From: Gordonia aichiensis NBRC 108223
Lineage (GTDB): Bacteria; Actinomycetota; Actinomycetes; Mycobacteriales; Mycobacteriaceae
Assembly (NCBI RefSeq): GCF_000332975.1
Contig: NZ_BANR01000005.1
Coordinates: forward strand, 186,001-250,000
Reading direction: 5' to 3'
Length of the DNA stretch: 64,000 bases
The position numbers were made by a program, and so were the translations under genes. Positions 12,325 to 23,599 of the stretch are shown here, in pieces (the stretch's first letter is position 1; each line of letters starts with the position of its first letter). The notes beneath the pieces were generated by a model that was given only the letters and a program-made list of their open reading frames with translations, was not told where the DNA came from and ran no database searches.

Positions 12325-12795
12325 ATGGGGTCCTGTGTCGGACGGGTCGCCGCCTCGCCGCCACCGCGACACGCTCGACGCGCGTGACAATTCGTCGAGT
12401 TTATCCGTCGCAACTGCAGTCACAGCAGTCTCAGCCGTCGCCCCGCTTCCGTCGACGGCTTGTCGACGCCGGCATGGGGCTCGGGTCCGGCGAAGCTCTG
12501 TGACCTGCATCTTTCTGGTGATTGAGAACGTGTCGGATGCGACGCGTAGGCTCTGCCACGTCATCGGTGAGCAGGGGATTCTCACACCCCCTACATCACC
12601 GAGGCCGACCGGAAACGCGGGGGTGCCTCTCGCAAATGCCTGTTCAGATGGGTACGGTCGCTTTCGCTGCAGTCATTCGACGTCATGGCGCCCGGGTAGG
12701 GCGATGTGAGTGTTCGAGATCCGCGGCCATACGCCACCAGACGCCTGCCCCGGGCGCTGGTGTAGTCAGTTCGAGAACGAAAGACGGAGGAACCC
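12325..12795 (+). other. 471-bp intergenic region between pyrF and mihF
   Basis: No coding frame here resembles a protein. The region holds the presumed mihF promoter (12522-12552) and a long untranslated leader. A GGGG...CCCC inverted repeat lies near 12574-12591. There is no clear intrinsic terminator for the pyr operon and no riboswitch I recognise. Confidence 0.6.
12522..12552 (+). promoter_or_regulatory. Candidate promoter of the mihF operon
   Basis: TTGAGA (12522-12527) and TAGGCT (12547-12552) are 19 nt apart. The same TAGGCT hexamer occurs upstream of gap. Initiation here would give a leader of over 230 nt before the mihF GTG. By eye only. Confidence 0.4.
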
Positions 12796-13106
12796 GTGGC
12801 GCTTCCCCAGTTGACAGACGAGCAGCGCGCCGCTGCGTTGGAGAAGGCAGCTGCCGCTCGCCGAGTACGCGCCGAGCTCAAAGAGCGTCTCAAGCGCGGT
12901 GGCACCGATCTCTCCCAGGTGCTCAAGGATGCCGAGACCGACGAGATCCTCGGCAAGATGAAGGTCTCGGCACTGCTCGAGGCACTGCCGAAGGTCGGCA
13001 AGGTCAAGGCGCAGGAGATCATGACCGAACTCGAGATCGCCCCGACGCGCCGCCTGCGCGGCCTCGGCGATCGTCAGCGCAAGGCGCTGCTCGAGAAGTT
13101 CCCGTC

Positions 13107-13110
<4 letters not shown>
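12796..13110 (+). CDS. mihF: Mycobacterial-type integration host factor (nucleoid-associated protein)
   Basis: A small basic protein of 104 residues. It binds DNA non-specifically and organises the nucleoid in Actinobacteria; it is essential in M. tuberculosis. An N-terminal helix ([20 protein letters not shown]) precedes a helix-two-turn-helix DNA-binding part ([20 protein letters not shown], then [15 protein letters not shown]). It is unrelated to E. coli IHF. The start is GTG with GGAGG 5 nt upstream. Its stop codon overlaps the likely start of gmk. Confidence 0.95.
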
Positions 13111-14005
<895 letters not shown>

Positions 14006-14016
14006 CTCCACTGGAG

Positions 14017-15261
14017 ATGACCACTCCGGGCGCCAGTCGGCGCATTCTGGTCGGTGTCGGCGGCGGTATCGCGGCGTACAAGGTGTGCTCGGTCATCCGG
14101 CACTTCACCGAGGCCGGGCATGAGGTGCGGGTCATCCCCACCCGCGCGGCGCTCGAGTTCGTCGGTGCTGCCACCTTCGAGGCGCTCTCGGGTCACCCGG
14201 TCTCGACCGAGGTTTTCGAGCACGTCGACGAGGTGCCGCACGTCCGGCTGGGACAGGGAGCAGATCTGGTCATCGTGGCGCCTGCCACCGCCGACCTCAT
14301 GGCCCGCGCAGTGACGGGCAGGGCAGACGATCTTCTCACCGCCTCGTTGCTGACAGCCACCTGTCCCGTGATGTTCGTGCCTGCCATGCATACCGAGATG
14401 TGGGAGCACGCCGCCACACAGGCGAACGTGGCCACTCTTCGCGAGCGCGGCGCAACCGTCGTGACACCGGCATCCGGGCGGTTGACAGGCCGCGACACCG
14501 GCGCGGGGCGGCTGCCCGAACCACAAGAGATCGCGCTGCTCGGTGAGCTGCTACTCGATCGGGCAGACGCCCTACCGTATGACTTGGCCGGAATGCGCAT
14601 CGTGATCAGCGCGGGCGGCACCCGCGAACCACTCGATCCCGTGCGCTATCTCGGTAACCGCAGTTCGGGCAAGCAGGGTTTCGCGCTGGCCCGCGCCGCG
14701 GCACAGCGAGGTGCGCACGTCACCGTCGTCGCCGGATCGACCAACGAGGCAGGGGAGCCGGCAGGAGTCGAGGTCGTCCACATCGAGGACGCGCGGGAAC
14801 TCGCCGACGAGATGACGACACGAGCCGCCGGCGCCGACGCCGTGATCATGGCCGCGGCGGTCGCCGATTTCCGCCCGATCAGTGTCAACGACACCAAGAT
14901 CAAGAAGAACGACGACGGTCCGGCTCCCATCGCGCTGACAACCAATCCGGACATCCTGCGGGGCTTGGTCGAGTCGAGGGAGTCCGGGACCATCCCGTCC
15001 GATGTGGTGATCGTCGGTTTCGCTGCCGAGACCGGCGACGAGCAGGGCGGCGTACTCGACCACGGAAGGGCGAAGCTGCGACGCAAGGGATGCGATCTGC
15101 TCGTGGTGAACGCAGTTGGCGACGGCAAGGCGTTCGGTACCGAGGACAACACCGGCTGGCTGTTGTCGGCCAACGGCAGTGAGACGTCGCTTCCGTTCGG
15201 CTCGAAAACCCTTATGGCGAGCCGAATACTTGACGAAGTCCGCGCATTGCTGCCTGATTAG
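14017..15261 (+). CDS. coaBC: Bifunctional phosphopantothenoylcysteine decarboxylase / phosphopantothenate-cysteine ligase
   Basis: Two steps of coenzyme A synthesis. The N-terminal FMN-dependent CoaC half (about residues 1-190) begins ILVGVGGGIAAYK and has the catalytic His region VPHVRLGQGADLVIVAPATA. The C-terminal CoaB half starts near IVISAGGTREPLDPVRYLGN and contains RSSGKQGFALA and the NDTKIKK lysine motif. About 414 residues. ATG 14017 is 11 bp after rpoZ; its best Shine-Dalgarno (GAGGGCGAG) lies at the end of rpoZ, a rather long distance away. Confidence 0.95.
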   Translation: MTTPGASRRILVGVGGGIAAYKVCSVIRHFTEAGHEVRVIPTRAALEFVGAATFEALSGHPVSTEVFEHVDEVPHVRLGQGADLVIVAPATADLMARAVTGRADDLLTASLLTATCPVMFVPAMHTEMWEHAATQANVATLRERGATVVTPASGRLTGRDTGAGRLPEPQEIALLGELLLDRADALPYDLAGMRIVISAGGTREPLDPVRYLGNRSSGKQGFALARAAAQRGAHVTVVAGSTNEAGEPAGVEVVHIEDARELADEMTTRAAGADAVIMAAAVADFRPISVNDTKIKKNDDGPAPIALTTNPDILRGLVESRESGTIPSDVVIVGFAAETGDEQGGVLDHGRAKLRRKGCDLLVVNAVGDGKAFGTEDNTGWLLSANGSETSLPFGSKTLMASRILDEVRALLPD

Positions 15262-15266
15262 GTGCG

Positions 15267-15310
15267 CGCCCGACCTCATCGGTCGGATGTCGGGTCGGGT
15301 GTGTAGTTTT
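15267..15310 (+). terminator. Hairpin after coaBC / in the metK leader
   Basis: CCCGACC (15269-15275) pairs with GGTCGGG (15293-15299), enclosing a second stem CATC/GATG (15277-15280 with 15286-15289). TTTT follows at 15307-15310. An exclusive alternative is CCGACC (15270-15275) with GGTCGG (15281-15286) around a 5-nt loop. It may terminate coaBC transcription or regulate metK; the T-run is short. Confidence 0.4.
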
Positions 15311-15385
15311 GAAAGCCACGAGACCACCAACGTCGACCTGTTCGGGTTGCCGTGTGCTCCCAGCGGGGGACACCAGTTTTGAGAG
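15305..15385 (+). repeat. Paired 11-bp direct repeats AGTTTTGARAG upstream of metK
   Basis: AGTTTTGAAAG (15305-15315) and AGTTTTGAGAG (15375-15385) are 70 bp apart. A third copy, AGTTCTGAAAG, lies just after metK at 16615-16625. The function is unknown. The second copy overlaps the metK ribosome site, so at least part of the similarity may be coincidental. Confidence 0.3.
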
Positions 15386-15391
15386 GATCAG

Positions 15392-16603
15392 ATGACCAGT
15401 TCTGCGTCACGCCTGTTCACCAGTGAGTCGGTCACGGAAGGGCATCCGGACAAGATCTGCGACGCGATCAGCGACTCGGTCCTCGACGCCATCCTCGCCG
15501 ACGACCCGAAGGCCCGTGTGGCCGTCGAAACGCTCGTCACCACCGGACAGGTTCATGTGGCAGGCGAGGTCACAACCACCGCCTATGTGGACATCCCGGG
15601 AATCGTGCGCAACAAGATCCTCGACATCGGGTACGACTCGTCGACCAAGGGTTTCGACGGCGCGTCGTGCGGGGTCAACGTTGCGATCGGGGCTCAGTCA
15701 CCCGACATCGCCGGAGGCGTCTTCAACTCGCACGAGAGCCGCAGCGGCATCTCCGAGGACGAGATCGACGCCCAGGGCGCAGGCGACCAGGGGCTGATGT
15801 TCGGGTATGCCACCTCCGAGACGCCCGAGCTGATGCCGGTGCCGATCGCCCTCGCGCACCGGCTCTCGCGACGACTCACCGAGGTCCGCAAGAACGGAAC
15901 GCTGCCGTACCTGCGGCCCGACGGCAAGACCCAGGTCACCATCGAGTACGACGGCGACAAGCCCGTCCGGCTCGACACAGTCGTCGTCTCGACTCAGCAC
16001 GCCGCTGACATCGACCTCGAGAAGATGCTGACCCCCGACATCAAGGCGCAGGTCATCGATCCTGTGCTCGCCGAATTGGATCTGCCCGGCTTCACCACCG
16101 AGGGATACCGGCTGCTGGTCAATCCCACAGGCAAGTTCGTGCTCGGCGGCCCGATGGGCGACGCGGGTCTGACCGGACGCAAGATCATCGTCGACACCTA
16201 CGGCGGCATGGCCCGCCACGGCGGTGGCGCATTCTCGGGCAAAGACCCGTCGAAGGTCGACCGCAGCGCGGCGTACGCGATGCGCTGGGTGGCCAAGAAC
16301 GCCGTTGCAGCAGGTCTGGCGAGTCGCATCGAGGTGCAGGTCGCCTACGCCATCGGCAAGGCAGCCCCCGTGGGGCTGTTCGTGGAGACCTTCGGCACCG
16401 AGAAGACCGACCCCGAAATCATCCGCAAGGCGATCTCGGAGACGTTCGATCTTCGCCCGCTCGCAATCATCCGCGACTTGGATCTGCTGCGCCCGATCTA
16501 CGGACCGACCGCGGCATACGGGCACTTCGGCCGCACCGATCTGGACCTGCCCTGGGAGAACACCGACCGGGCCGACAAGCTGCGTTCGGCCGCAGGTCTC
16601 TAG
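15392..16603 (+). CDS. metK: S-adenosylmethionine synthetase
   Basis: Makes SAM from methionine and ATP. 403 residues, full length. ATP and methionine motifs are visible: [14 protein letters not shown] near residue 15, the glycine-rich loop [19 protein letters not shown], and the [12 protein letters not shown] signature. The ATG has an AGAGGA-type ribosome site about 6 nt upstream. The 130-bp leader does not look like a known SAM riboswitch. priA follows in the same frame after 60 bp. Confidence 0.97.
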   Translation: MTSSASRLFTSESVTEGHPDKICDAISDSVLDAILADDPKARVAVETLVTTGQVHVAGEVTTTAYVDIPGIVRNKILDIGYDSSTKGFDGASCGVNVAIGAQSPDIAGGVFNSHESRSGISEDEIDAQGAGDQGLMFGYATSETPELMPVPIALAHRLSRRLTEVRKNGTLPYLRPDGKTQVTIEYDGDKPVRLDTVVVSTQHAADIDLEKMLTPDIKAQVIDPVLAELDLPGFTTEGYRLLVNPTGKFVLGGPMGDAGLTGRKIIVDTYGGMARHGGGAFSGKDPSKVDRSAAYAMRWVAKNAVAAGLASRIEVQVAYAIGKAAPVGLFVETFGTEKTDPEIIRKAISETFDLRPLAIIRDLDLLRPIYGPTAAYGHFGRTDLDLPWENTDRADKLRSAAGL

Positions 16604-16663
16604 ACACAAGCCACAGTTCTGAAAGAACGCGCAGCGTCGAAGCCGGTCGCGAAGGTCCTGCCC

Positions 16664-18595
16664 ATGTTGGGGTTGGCCCATCTCGACCGGCCTTTCGATT
16701 ATCTGATCGACGCCGAGCAGGATGCCGATGCCGTGCCCGGCGTCCGCGTGCGTGTGCGGTTCTCGGGTCGGCTCATCGACGGTTTTCTCCTCGATCGCGT
16801 CGACGAATCCGAGCATCCCGGCAAGTTGGGGTGGCTGGAACGGGTCGTCTCTCCCGAGCCGGTGCTCTCCCCGGAGATGGCCCTGGTCTGTCGTGCGGTC
16901 GCGCAGCGGTACGCGGGCACGATGTCCGACGTCGTTCGGCTCGCCGTGCCCCCGCGCCACGCCCGCACCGAGAAAGAGGAGTCGCCTGCGCCGACGTCGG
17001 ACATCGTCGTTCCAGAGCGTGACGGGTGGCGCGCGTATCTCACCGCCGACTCCTTCCTCGACTCACTCACCGAGGCAGCTCCGCGCGCGCTGTGGCAGGC
17101 GACTCCGGGTGAGGACTGGCCTGCGCGGCTGGCCGAACTCGCGGCGCACGTCGCCGCCGCAGGCCGTGGCGTCGTCGTCGTCGTACCCGATCAGCGCGAT
17201 CTCGACAGGTTGTCGGCTGCATGTGAACCGCTGCTCGGCGATCGTTGTGTGACGCTCGCCGCGGGGCTCGGACCGACCGCACGGTACCGGCGCTGGCTGG
17301 CGGTCCGGCGCGGCGCAGCCGACGTCGTACTCGGCACGCGCAGCGCGGTGTTCGCGCCCGTACACGACCTCGGACTCATCGTGGTCTGGGACGACGGCGA
17401 CGACAGCCTCGACGAGCCTCGCGCGCCCTACCCGCATCCGCGTGAGGTTGCGGTCTTGCGGGCACACATCGAGCGAGGCGCACTAGTGATCGGCGGGTTC
17501 GCGCGCACCGCGGAGGCCCAGGTCCTCGCCGAAGCCGGCTGGGCACACGACCTCGTCGCCGACCGTCCGACGATCCGCGACCGCAGCCCGCGGATCGACG
17601 CGATCAGCGACGAGGACTCGCGGGTCGCACGCGATCCGCTGGCGCACAGCGCGCGGATTCCCGAGGTGGCGTTCGACGCCGCCCGCAGGGCGATCGCTGC
17701 CGACACCCCCGTCCTGTTCAGCGTGCCCCGCCGCGGGTACATCCCGTCGCTTGCGTGTGCACGATGCCGCACCCACGTGCGGTGCAGGTCCTGTCACGGT
17801 CCGGTCCAGATGGGAGCGGACCAGCAGCTGACCTGTCGGTGGTGTGGACGTGTCGAACTGCGTTTCCGTTGCGTCGAGTGCGGCGGCACCCAGGTCAGAG
17901 CGTTGACGACCGGTGCGCGACGCACCGCAGAGGAACTGGGCCGTGCGTTCGCGGGAGTCCCCGTGCTGACCAGTGGCGGTTCGTCGATCGCCGACAGCGT
18001 CGACGGTGGGGCCCGCGTCGTCGTGTCGACTCCCGGTGCGGAGCCGGTCGCCGACGGCGGTTACGGTGCAGCCATTGTTCTCGACACCTGGGCGCAACTC
18101 GACAGATTCGACCTGCGGGTCGACGAGAACGCGGTCCGACGCTGGATGGCGGTCGGCGCACTGATCCGTCCGCGCCGCGAGGGTGGCGCGATGGTGATCG
18201 TCGCCGACGCGTCGCTGAGTCCGGTGCAGGCGGTCATCCGGTGGGATCCGGTGGGCTTTGCCGCTCATGAGCTCGCCAACCGGGTCGAACTCGGATTCCC
18301 CCCCGCGGTGACGATGGCGTCCATCGACGGGGACACCGCGTCGATCAACTCGTTCACCGACCTGATCGAGTTGCCCACTGGTGCAGACGTTCTCGGGCCG
18401 GTGCCGCTGCCACCCGGCGTGCGCCCACCTGCCGGGGTTCCCGATGGCGGCGAGATCGAACGCATCCTGGTGCGTACCGACCGCCGGCGCGGGCGTGAGC
18501 TGACCGATGCTCTGACAGCGGCGCAGGTGCGTCGCAACACACATCACGAGACCGGGCCGATCCGCGTGCAGGTCGATCCACCTACCATCGGATGA
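16664..18595 (+). CDS. priA: PriA-like primosomal protein N' (helicase motifs degenerate)
   Basis: About 643 residues. The N-terminal 3'-DNA-binding domain begins [14 protein letters not shown]. The zinc-binding cluster is intact: [15 protein letters not shown], then CRWCGR and CVECGG. The helicase core is degenerate: where PriA has its Walker A motif there is ATPGEDWPA, and the DEEH box reads WDDGDDS. Actinobacterial PriA proteins are known to lack helicase activity, so this is probably a structural replication-restart factor. ATG 16664 has GAAGG 8 nt upstream. Similarity to family N-termini seems to continue upstream (PVAKVLP), where no standard start codon exists. Confidence 0.87.
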   Translation: MLGLAHLDRPFDYLIDAEQDADAVPGVRVRVRFSGRLIDGFLLDRVDESEHPGKLGWLERVVSPEPVLSPEMALVCRAVAQRYAGTMSDVVRLAVPPRHARTEKEESPAPTSDIVVPERDGWRAYLTADSFLDSLTEAAPRALWQATPGEDWPARLAELAAHVAAAGRGVVVVVPDQRDLDRLSAACEPLLGDRCVTLAAGLGPTARYRRWLAVRRGAADVVLGTRSAVFAPVHDLGLIVVWDDGDDSLDEPRAPYPHPREVAVLRAHIERGALVIGGFARTAEAQVLAEAGWAHDLVADRPTIRDRSPRIDAISDEDSRVARDPLAHSARIPEVAFDAARRAIAADTPVLFSVPRRGYIPSLACARCRTHVRCRSCHGPVQMGADQQLTCRWCGRVELRFRCVECGGTQVRALTTGARRTAEELGRAFAGVPVLTSGGSSIADSVDGGARVVVSTPGAEPVADGGYGAAIVLDTWAQLDRFDLRVDENAVRRWMAVGALIRPRREGGAMVIVADASLSPVQAVIRWDPVGFAAHELANRVELGFPPAVTMASIDGDTASINSFTDLIELPTGADVLGPVPLPPGVRPPAGVPDGGEIERILVRTDRRRGRELTDALTAAQVRRNTHHETGPIRVQVDPPTIG

Positions 18596-18633
18596 GCGCA
18601 AACCATGCGCCTCACGACTCGAAGGAGCAGGAC

Positions 18634-19593
18634 GTGCGGATCGTGTTCGCCGGAACACCCGAGGTGGCGGTGCCCTCGTTGCAGCGGCTCCTCGCCTCGC
18701 CCGATCACGAGGTCGTCGGCGTGATCTCACGACCCGACGCCGTCGCCGGCCGTGGTCGCAAGGTGTCGCGCTCACCGGTCGCCGCGCTCGCCGACGCCGG
18801 CGACATCGAGGTCATCACCCCGCGTCGGATGTCCGACGCCGAGGTCGCCGAGGCGCTCGCGCGGTGGGCGCCCGACGTCGGAGCCGTCGTCGCCTACGGC
18901 GGTCTCATTCCTCCCGACGTCCTCGGCATTCCGCCGCACGGGTGGATCAACCTGCACTTCTCGGTGCTGCCCGCATGGCGGGGTGCCGCGCCGGTGCAGG
19001 CTGCGATCGCCGCGGGTGACGAGACCACAGGGGCCAGCACCTTTCTGCTCGAGAAGGGTCTCGACACCGGACCCGTGTACGGCGTGTTGACCGAAACCAT
19101 CCGGCCGACCGACACCAGTGGAGAGCTGCTGGGAAGACTCGCCGACGCCGGGTCGGACCTGCTCGTGTCGACCATCGACGGGATCGCTGCGGGGGCGCTG
19201 TCACCGGTGCCCCAGCCCGCCGAGGGCATCAGTCACGCACCCAAGGTCGGGGTCGACGATGCACGTATCCGCTGGACCCTGCCGGCACATCTACTCGACC
19301 GACGTATCCGCGCGCACACACCCGCACCGGGAGCGTGGACGACCCTCGGCGACGCCCGCGTCAAGATCGGACCGGTCGGCGTCGTCGCAGCCGACGATCC
19401 GACAGTGCCGACCGAGCTCGCACCGGGCCGTGTGGTCGTGACCAAAAAGGTGGTCTTCGTCGGCACCGCGACGTCGCCCGTGCGACTCGGGTGGGTGCAG
19501 CCACCGGGCAAAAAGCAGATGCCCGCGACCGACTGGGCGCGGGGCGCACGGCTCGGTGAGGAGACCGTGCTGGGCGAGGCGGTGCCGTCATGA
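18634..19593 (+). CDS. fmt: Methionyl-tRNA formyltransferase
   Basis: Formylates initiator Met-tRNA using 10-formyl-THF. The start was placed at GTG 18634 because it gives the family N-terminus [16 protein letters not shown] and has GGAG 7 nt upstream. An ATG at 18592, overlapping the priA stop, would add 14 non-conserved residues. The catalytic region is [20 protein letters not shown], with the conserved Asn and His. A C-terminal OB-like tRNA-binding domain follows. About 319 residues. It overlaps rsmB by 4 nt. Confidence 0.95.
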   Translation: MRIVFAGTPEVAVPSLQRLLASPDHEVVGVISRPDAVAGRGRKVSRSPVAALADAGDIEVITPRRMSDAEVAEALARWAPDVGAVVAYGGLIPPDVLGIPPHGWINLHFSVLPAWRGAAPVQAAIAAGDETTGASTFLLEKGLDTGPVYGVLTETIRPTDTSGELLGRLADAGSDLLVSTIDGIAAGALSPVPQPAEGISHAPKVGVDDARIRWTLPAHLLDRRIRAHTPAPGAWTTLGDARVKIGPVGVVAADDPTVPTELAPGRVVVTKKVVFVGTATSPVRLGWVQPPGKKQMPATDWARGARLGEETVLGEAVPS

Positions 19594-20963
19594 GCGATCC
19601 CAAGCTTCGTAAGAAGGCCGTCGATCCGGTGCGCGAGGTCGCGCGTGACGTACTGCGTGCGGTCCGCGCGCGCGATGCCTACGCGAACCTGGTACTCCCG
19701 AAGCTGTTGCGCGAGCGCAAGATCACCGGTCGCGATGCGGCGTTGGCCACAGAGTTGACCTACGGCACCGCACGCGCACTCGGGACACTCGACGCGATCA
19801 TCGCCGCCGCGGCGAACCGACCCGTGTCCGAGATCGACGGCGACGTCCTCGACGTCCTCCGTCTCGGGGCCTATCAATTGCTCCGCACCCGCATCGGGGC
19901 ACACGCGGCGGTGTCGACATCTGTCGACCTGATCCGCAGCGAAAAAGGCATGGGCCCTTCGGGTTTCGTGAATGCGGTGCTGCGCAAGATCTCTCAGCGA
20001 GACGAGGACCTGTGGGTCGACGAGCTCGCGCCGCCGATCTGGGACGACCTTGTCGGGAATCTGGCGTTTCGGTATGCGCACCCGCGATGGATCGCGCAGG
20101 TCTTCTCCGACGCACTCGGTGGCTCCGCGGGCGAATTACAGGCTGCCCTCGCCGCCGACGATGAGCGCCCCCCGGTGCACCTCGTCGCCCGTCCCGGACT
20201 GATCACCGCGGAGGAGTTGGCCCTGACCAGCGGCGGTGAGGTCGGCCGCTATTCGCCGTATGCGGTGTATCTGCCCGGCGGCGATCCCGGCGACATCGAG
20301 GCTGTGCGCCAGGGTTATGCGGGTGTTCAGGATGAGGGCAGTCAACTCGTGGCGCGGGCTGTCACGGCAGCCGACGTCGGGGAGGACGGTGGCCGGTGGC
20401 TGGACATGTGCGCCGGTCCCGGCGGCAAGGCCGCTCTCATCGGCGCCATCGCCGACATCGACGGCGCGCATGTCGATGCCGTCGAGGTGAGTGAACACCG
20501 CGCAGACCTGATCCGCGGGGTCACACGCGACATGCCGGTCGACGTGCACGTCGGGGACGCGCGCAGTCTCACCGCGGAGACCGGCTTAGCACCCGGCTAC
20601 GACAGAATCCTGCTCGACGCTCCGTGTTCGGGGCTGGGTTCTCTGCGTCGCCGACCCGAGGCCAGGTGGCGGCGCACACCCGCCGACGTCGATGAACTGG
20701 TGGGGCTGCAGCGTGAGCTGCTGACGGAGGCTCTGAAGATGATCCGTCCCGGCGGCGTCGTCGTGTATTCGACGTGCTCGCCGCACCCCGCGGAGACGAC
20801 AGAACTCGTCGCGGGTGTTCTCGCCGACGTCCCCGAGGCCAGTCAGCTCGACGCCCGGCCGCTCGTCGGTACCGAGGAGATCGGCGATGGCCCGCACGTG
20901 CAGCTCTGGCCGCACCGGCAGGGCACCGACGCGATGTTCCTGGCGGCACTGACACGAGAATGA
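19590..20963 (+). CDS. rsmB: 16S rRNA m5C967 methyltransferase RsmB/Sun
   Basis: 457 residues: an N-terminal NusB-like RNA-binding domain (about residues 10-150), then a Rossmann methyltransferase domain. The SAM-binding motif is [14 protein letters not shown]. Both catalytic cysteines of the m5C class are present: [12 protein letters not shown] (motif IV) and [11 protein letters not shown] (motif VI). The start ATGA overlaps the fmt stop. fmt-rsmB pairing is widespread in bacteria. Confidence 0.95.
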   Translation: MSDPKLRKKAVDPVREVARDVLRAVRARDAYANLVLPKLLRERKITGRDAALATELTYGTARALGTLDAIIAAAANRPVSEIDGDVLDVLRLGAYQLLRTRIGAHAAVSTSVDLIRSEKGMGPSGFVNAVLRKISQRDEDLWVDELAPPIWDDLVGNLAFRYAHPRWIAQVFSDALGGSAGELQAALAADDERPPVHLVARPGLITAEELALTSGGEVGRYSPYAVYLPGGDPGDIEAVRQGYAGVQDEGSQLVARAVTAADVGEDGGRWLDMCAGPGGKAALIGAIADIDGAHVDAVEVSEHRADLIRGVTRDMPVDVHVGDARSLTAETGLAPGYDRILLDAPCSGLGSLRRRPEARWRRTPADVDELVGLQRELLTEALKMIRPGGVVVYSTCSPHPAETTELVAGVLADVPEASQLDARPLVGTEEIGDGPHVQLWPHRQGTDAMFLAALTRE

Positions 20964-21045
20964 GGGGCCCGTTACGACGCATCGTCGTTTCTTTGATCGA
21001 CCGCGACGGTCACCTCGCGGCGTTCTACATCTGAGTATCGGCTGA

Positions 21046-21225
21046 ACCGCCCGGGTCGGCGTCGCACGACGGCGCTTCGTCCGCTGGTGGGAACGGGGAT
21101 CTGCCAACCTCGTCGTCGACGACGGCTGGACATTGCGTATGGCAGACGGGCGAAATGCAGCGCATTCAGAACGCACCATTGCGATCACTTCTGACGGCGC
21201 GCGGATTCTCGGTGCGGGAGTTTGA
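21046..21225 (+). pseudogene. Possible remnant of a methionine aminopeptidase C-terminus
   Basis: A short open stretch after a TGA at 21043 translates to a segment ending DDGWTLRMADGRNAAHSE, then RTIAITSDGARILGAGV and stop. In type I methionine aminopeptidases the last residues typically read like DGWTVVTPDGSRAAHFE followed by HTVAITEDGP, with the catalytic Glu before HT. Here that His is replaced by Arg and everything upstream (pita-bread fold, other metal ligands) is absent. No start codon gives a functional enzyme. A decayed map fragment is the best reading; chance similarity cannot be excluded without a search. Confidence 0.5.
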
Positions 21226-21251
21226 GGAGCGACCACGTATATTGCCCTTAC

Positions 21252-21881
21252 GTGAACGATCTTCGCCAAGCCCGCTACGCCGAGCACATACGTAGTCTGG
21301 GCCAATTTGTCCGATTCGGGATCGTCGGAGCGTGCGGGGTCGTCGTCAACATGGTCGTCGCCATTCTCCTGAACAAGGCTCACGGCGGCACCGCGAAGGC
21401 CAACGACGTGCTGTGGCACGTCAGCGGCACCGACTTCAACGTGCGATTCACTGTGATCGTCTGGGTCGTCGGGTTCCTCGTCGCCAACTGTGTGAACTTC
21501 CAGCTCAATCGCACCTGGACCTTCAAGAGTGCCAAGCACGCGAGCTGGTGGTCGGAGTTCTGGCCATTTCTCGCAGTCGGCAGCGTCGCTGCGATCGTCG
21601 GTATGTTCCTGAAGGTCGGGTTCACCAATCCGACCTCCCCGATCTACCTCTCGTCGTCGTTTTTCCATGAGGGAGCGGGTCTGCATTCGCGCGAATACTG
21701 GGCCCAGATCATCACGATCGTGATCACGATGCCCATCAACTTCGCGGTCAACAAGCTGTGGACCTTCCGCGCGGTCCGGTCGCCGATCGCTTCACCCGAC
21801 GACCCGAACCAGCCCCCTGCCTCGTCGGAGCCGGCGATATCGTCGGGGCCTGCCACATCGTCGGAAGCGATGGACAATTAA
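21252..21881 (+). CDS. GtrA family membrane protein
   Basis: About 209 residues with four predicted membrane helices: [80 protein letters not shown]. The pattern FxxNxxWTF occurs twice ([20 protein letters not shown]), which is the GtrA signature. GtrA proteins are thought to flip or help transfer polyprenyl-linked sugars for cell-surface glycans. The exact substrate is unknown. A Pro/Ser-rich tail ends the protein. Start GTG 21252 was chosen; TTG 21222 adds residues without homology. rpe follows 10 bp later. Confidence 0.85.
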   Translation: MNDLRQARYAEHIRSLGQFVRFGIVGACGVVVNMVVAILLNKAHGGTAKANDVLWHVSGTDFNVRFTVIVWVVGFLVANCVNFQLNRTWTFKSAKHASWWSEFWPFLAVGSVAAIVGMFLKVGFTNPTSPIYLSSSFFHEGAGLHSREYWAQIITIVITMPINFAVNKLWTFRAVRSPIASPDDPNQPPASSEPAISSGPATSSEAMDN

Positions 21882-21891
21882 ATTGACTGCC

Positions 21892-22590
21892 ATGACTGAT
21901 GCCAACACCCCGATGATCGCGCCGTCGATTCTCTCCGCCGACTTCGCCAACCTGGCCGCGGAATCGGCAGCGGTCGCGCATCCTGGCGACACCCGCGCGG
22001 ACTGGCTGCACGTCGACGTGATGGATGCGCACTTCGTTCCGAACCTCACGCTCGGTCTCCCCGTCGTCGAGAGTCTGCTCAAGGCCACAGACATCCCCCT
22101 CGACTGCCATCTGATGATCGACGACCCCAAACGTTGGGCGCCGCCGTATGCCGAGGCCGGGGCCTACAACGTGACCTTTCACGCCGAGGCCACCGACGAT
22201 CCGGTCGACGTTGCACGTGACATCCGTGCCGCAGGTGGCAAGGCGGGACTCGCGATCAAGCCGAACACCCCGCTCGAGCCCTACCTGGAGATACTGCGGG
22301 ACATCGACACCCTGCTGGTCATGAGCGTCGAGCCCGGCTTCGGTGGCCAGAAGTTCATCGCCGAGGTGCTGGAGAAGGTCCGTATCGTGCGCACGATCAT
22401 CGACTCGTCGGATCTGCGTCTGCTCGTGGAGATCGACGGTGGTATCAACGCCGACACCATCGAGCAGGCTGCAGAGGCCGGCGTCGACTGCTTCGTCGCC
22501 GGCTCGGCCGTGTATGGCGCGGAGGATCCGGGTAAGGCCGTTGCCGCGTTGCGTGAGCAGGCGGCGGCGGCCCGGGCACGTGTCGACTGA
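21892..22590 (+). CDS. rpe: Ribulose-phosphate 3-epimerase
   Basis: Interconverts ribulose 5-phosphate and xylulose 5-phosphate. A TIM barrel of about 232 residues. Signatures: [29 protein letters not shown] with metal-binding His and Asp, [10 protein letters not shown], and [14 protein letters not shown] 21892 was chosen over an upstream TTG. The 3' end overlaps ribD by 11 nt, so the two are translationally coupled; ribulose 5-phosphate is also a riboflavin precursor. Confidence 0.95.
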   Translation: MTDANTPMIAPSILSADFANLAAESAAVAHPGDTRADWLHVDVMDAHFVPNLTLGLPVVESLLKATDIPLDCHLMIDDPKRWAPPYAEAGAYNVTFHAEATDDPVDVARDIRAAGGKAGLAIKPNTPLEPYLEILRDIDTLLVMSVEPGFGGQKFIAEVLEKVRIVRTIIDSSDLRLLVEIDGGINADTIEQAAEAGVDCFVAGSAVYGAEDPGKAVAALREQAAAARARVD

Positions 22591-23596
22591 CCGGTCGCTG
22601 CTCGATTCCGCCATGCGCTCGGCCATGGGGGAATCCGTGGCCGCGTTGGGCATCAGCTCACCCAATCCACCCGTCGGAGCGGTCATCGTTTCACCTCACG
22701 GTGAGATCGTCGCCCGAGGCCATACGCAGCCCCCCGGCGGGCCCCACGCGGAGATCGTGGCGTTGCGGGCTGCCGGAGATGCGGCTCGGGGTGCGACCGC
22801 AGTGGTCACACTCGAACCGTGCAACCACACCGGTCGCACAGGACCCTGCTCAGAGGCGCTGATCGACGCCGGCATCGCGCGCGTGGTCTTCGCGGTCGCC
22901 GACCCCAACCCGGCCGCCAGTGGCGGGGCGCAGCGACTTCGTGACGCGGGCGTCGTCGTCGAATCAGGGCGGCTCTCCACCGAGGTCGGCGACGGCCCGT
23001 TACGGCAGTGGCTGTTCCGACAGAGGCACGGCCGTCCCTTCGTCACTGCGAAGCTCGCGTCGACGGTCGACGGCCGCGTCGCCGCCCCCGACGGCACGAG
23101 TCGCTGGATCACCGGTTCGGCGTCGCGAGAACGTGCACACCGCCAACGCGCGCAGGTCGACGCGATCGTCGTGGGCACGGGGACGGTGATCGCCGATGAC
23201 CCGTCATTGACGGCGCGGTTGCCCGACGGAACCCTCGCGTCACATCAGCCGGTCCGGATCGCGATGGGACTGCGTGAGATCTCGGAGTCGGCACGCATCC
23301 GCGACGACGCCGCCCCGTTCCTCGCCGTCCCGAGTCACGATCCCGCAGATGTGCTGGCAGCAGTTCCCGACGCCACGTGGGTGGTTGTCGAGGGTGGTCC
23401 GGCCGTCATCGGCGCGTTCGCGGACGCGGACCTCGTCGATGAGGTGGAGGCGTACATCGCGCCGATGGTGCTGGGAGCCGGGGCATCGTCGGTCGATCGT
23501 CCGACGGTCACCACGCTCGCCGATGCGCGCCGATTCGCCACCGCCTCGGTCGAGAAACTCGGCGACGACGTCCTCATCCGCATGACACGCGCGTGA
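22580..23596 (+). CDS. ribD: Bifunctional diaminohydroxyphosphoribosylaminopyrimidine deaminase / reductase RibD
   Basis: Second and third steps of riboflavin synthesis. The N-terminal cytidine-deaminase-like zinc domain has PHAEIVAL and [12 protein letters not shown] as ligands. The C-terminal NADPH reductase domain starts near [14 protein letters not shown]-type sequence ([18 protein letters not shown]) and includes [11 protein letters not shown]. About 338 residues. GTG 22580 lies inside the rpe 3' end and extends to the family N-terminus; ATG 22613 is a shorter alternative. Confidence 0.94.
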   Translation: MSTDRSLLDSAMRSAMGESVAALGISSPNPPVGAVIVSPHGEIVARGHTQPPGGPHAEIVALRAAGDAARGATAVVTLEPCNHTGRTGPCSEALIDAGIARVVFAVADPNPAASGGAQRLRDAGVVVESGRLSTEVGDGPLRQWLFRQRHGRPFVTAKLASTVDGRVAAPDGTSRWITGSASRERAHRQRAQVDAIVVGTGTVIADDPSLTARLPDGTLASHQPVRIAMGLREISESARIRDDAAPFLAVPSHDPADVLAAVPDATWVVVEGGPAVIGAFADADLVDEVEAYIAPMVLGAGASSVDRPTVTTLADARRFATASVEKLGDDVLIRMTRA

Positions 23597-23599
23597 GCG

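Noticed and set aside
15262-15391. SAM riboswitch before metK
   Set aside because: None of the SAM-I, SAM-II or SAM-IV conserved cores that I know can be found; only simple hairpins.
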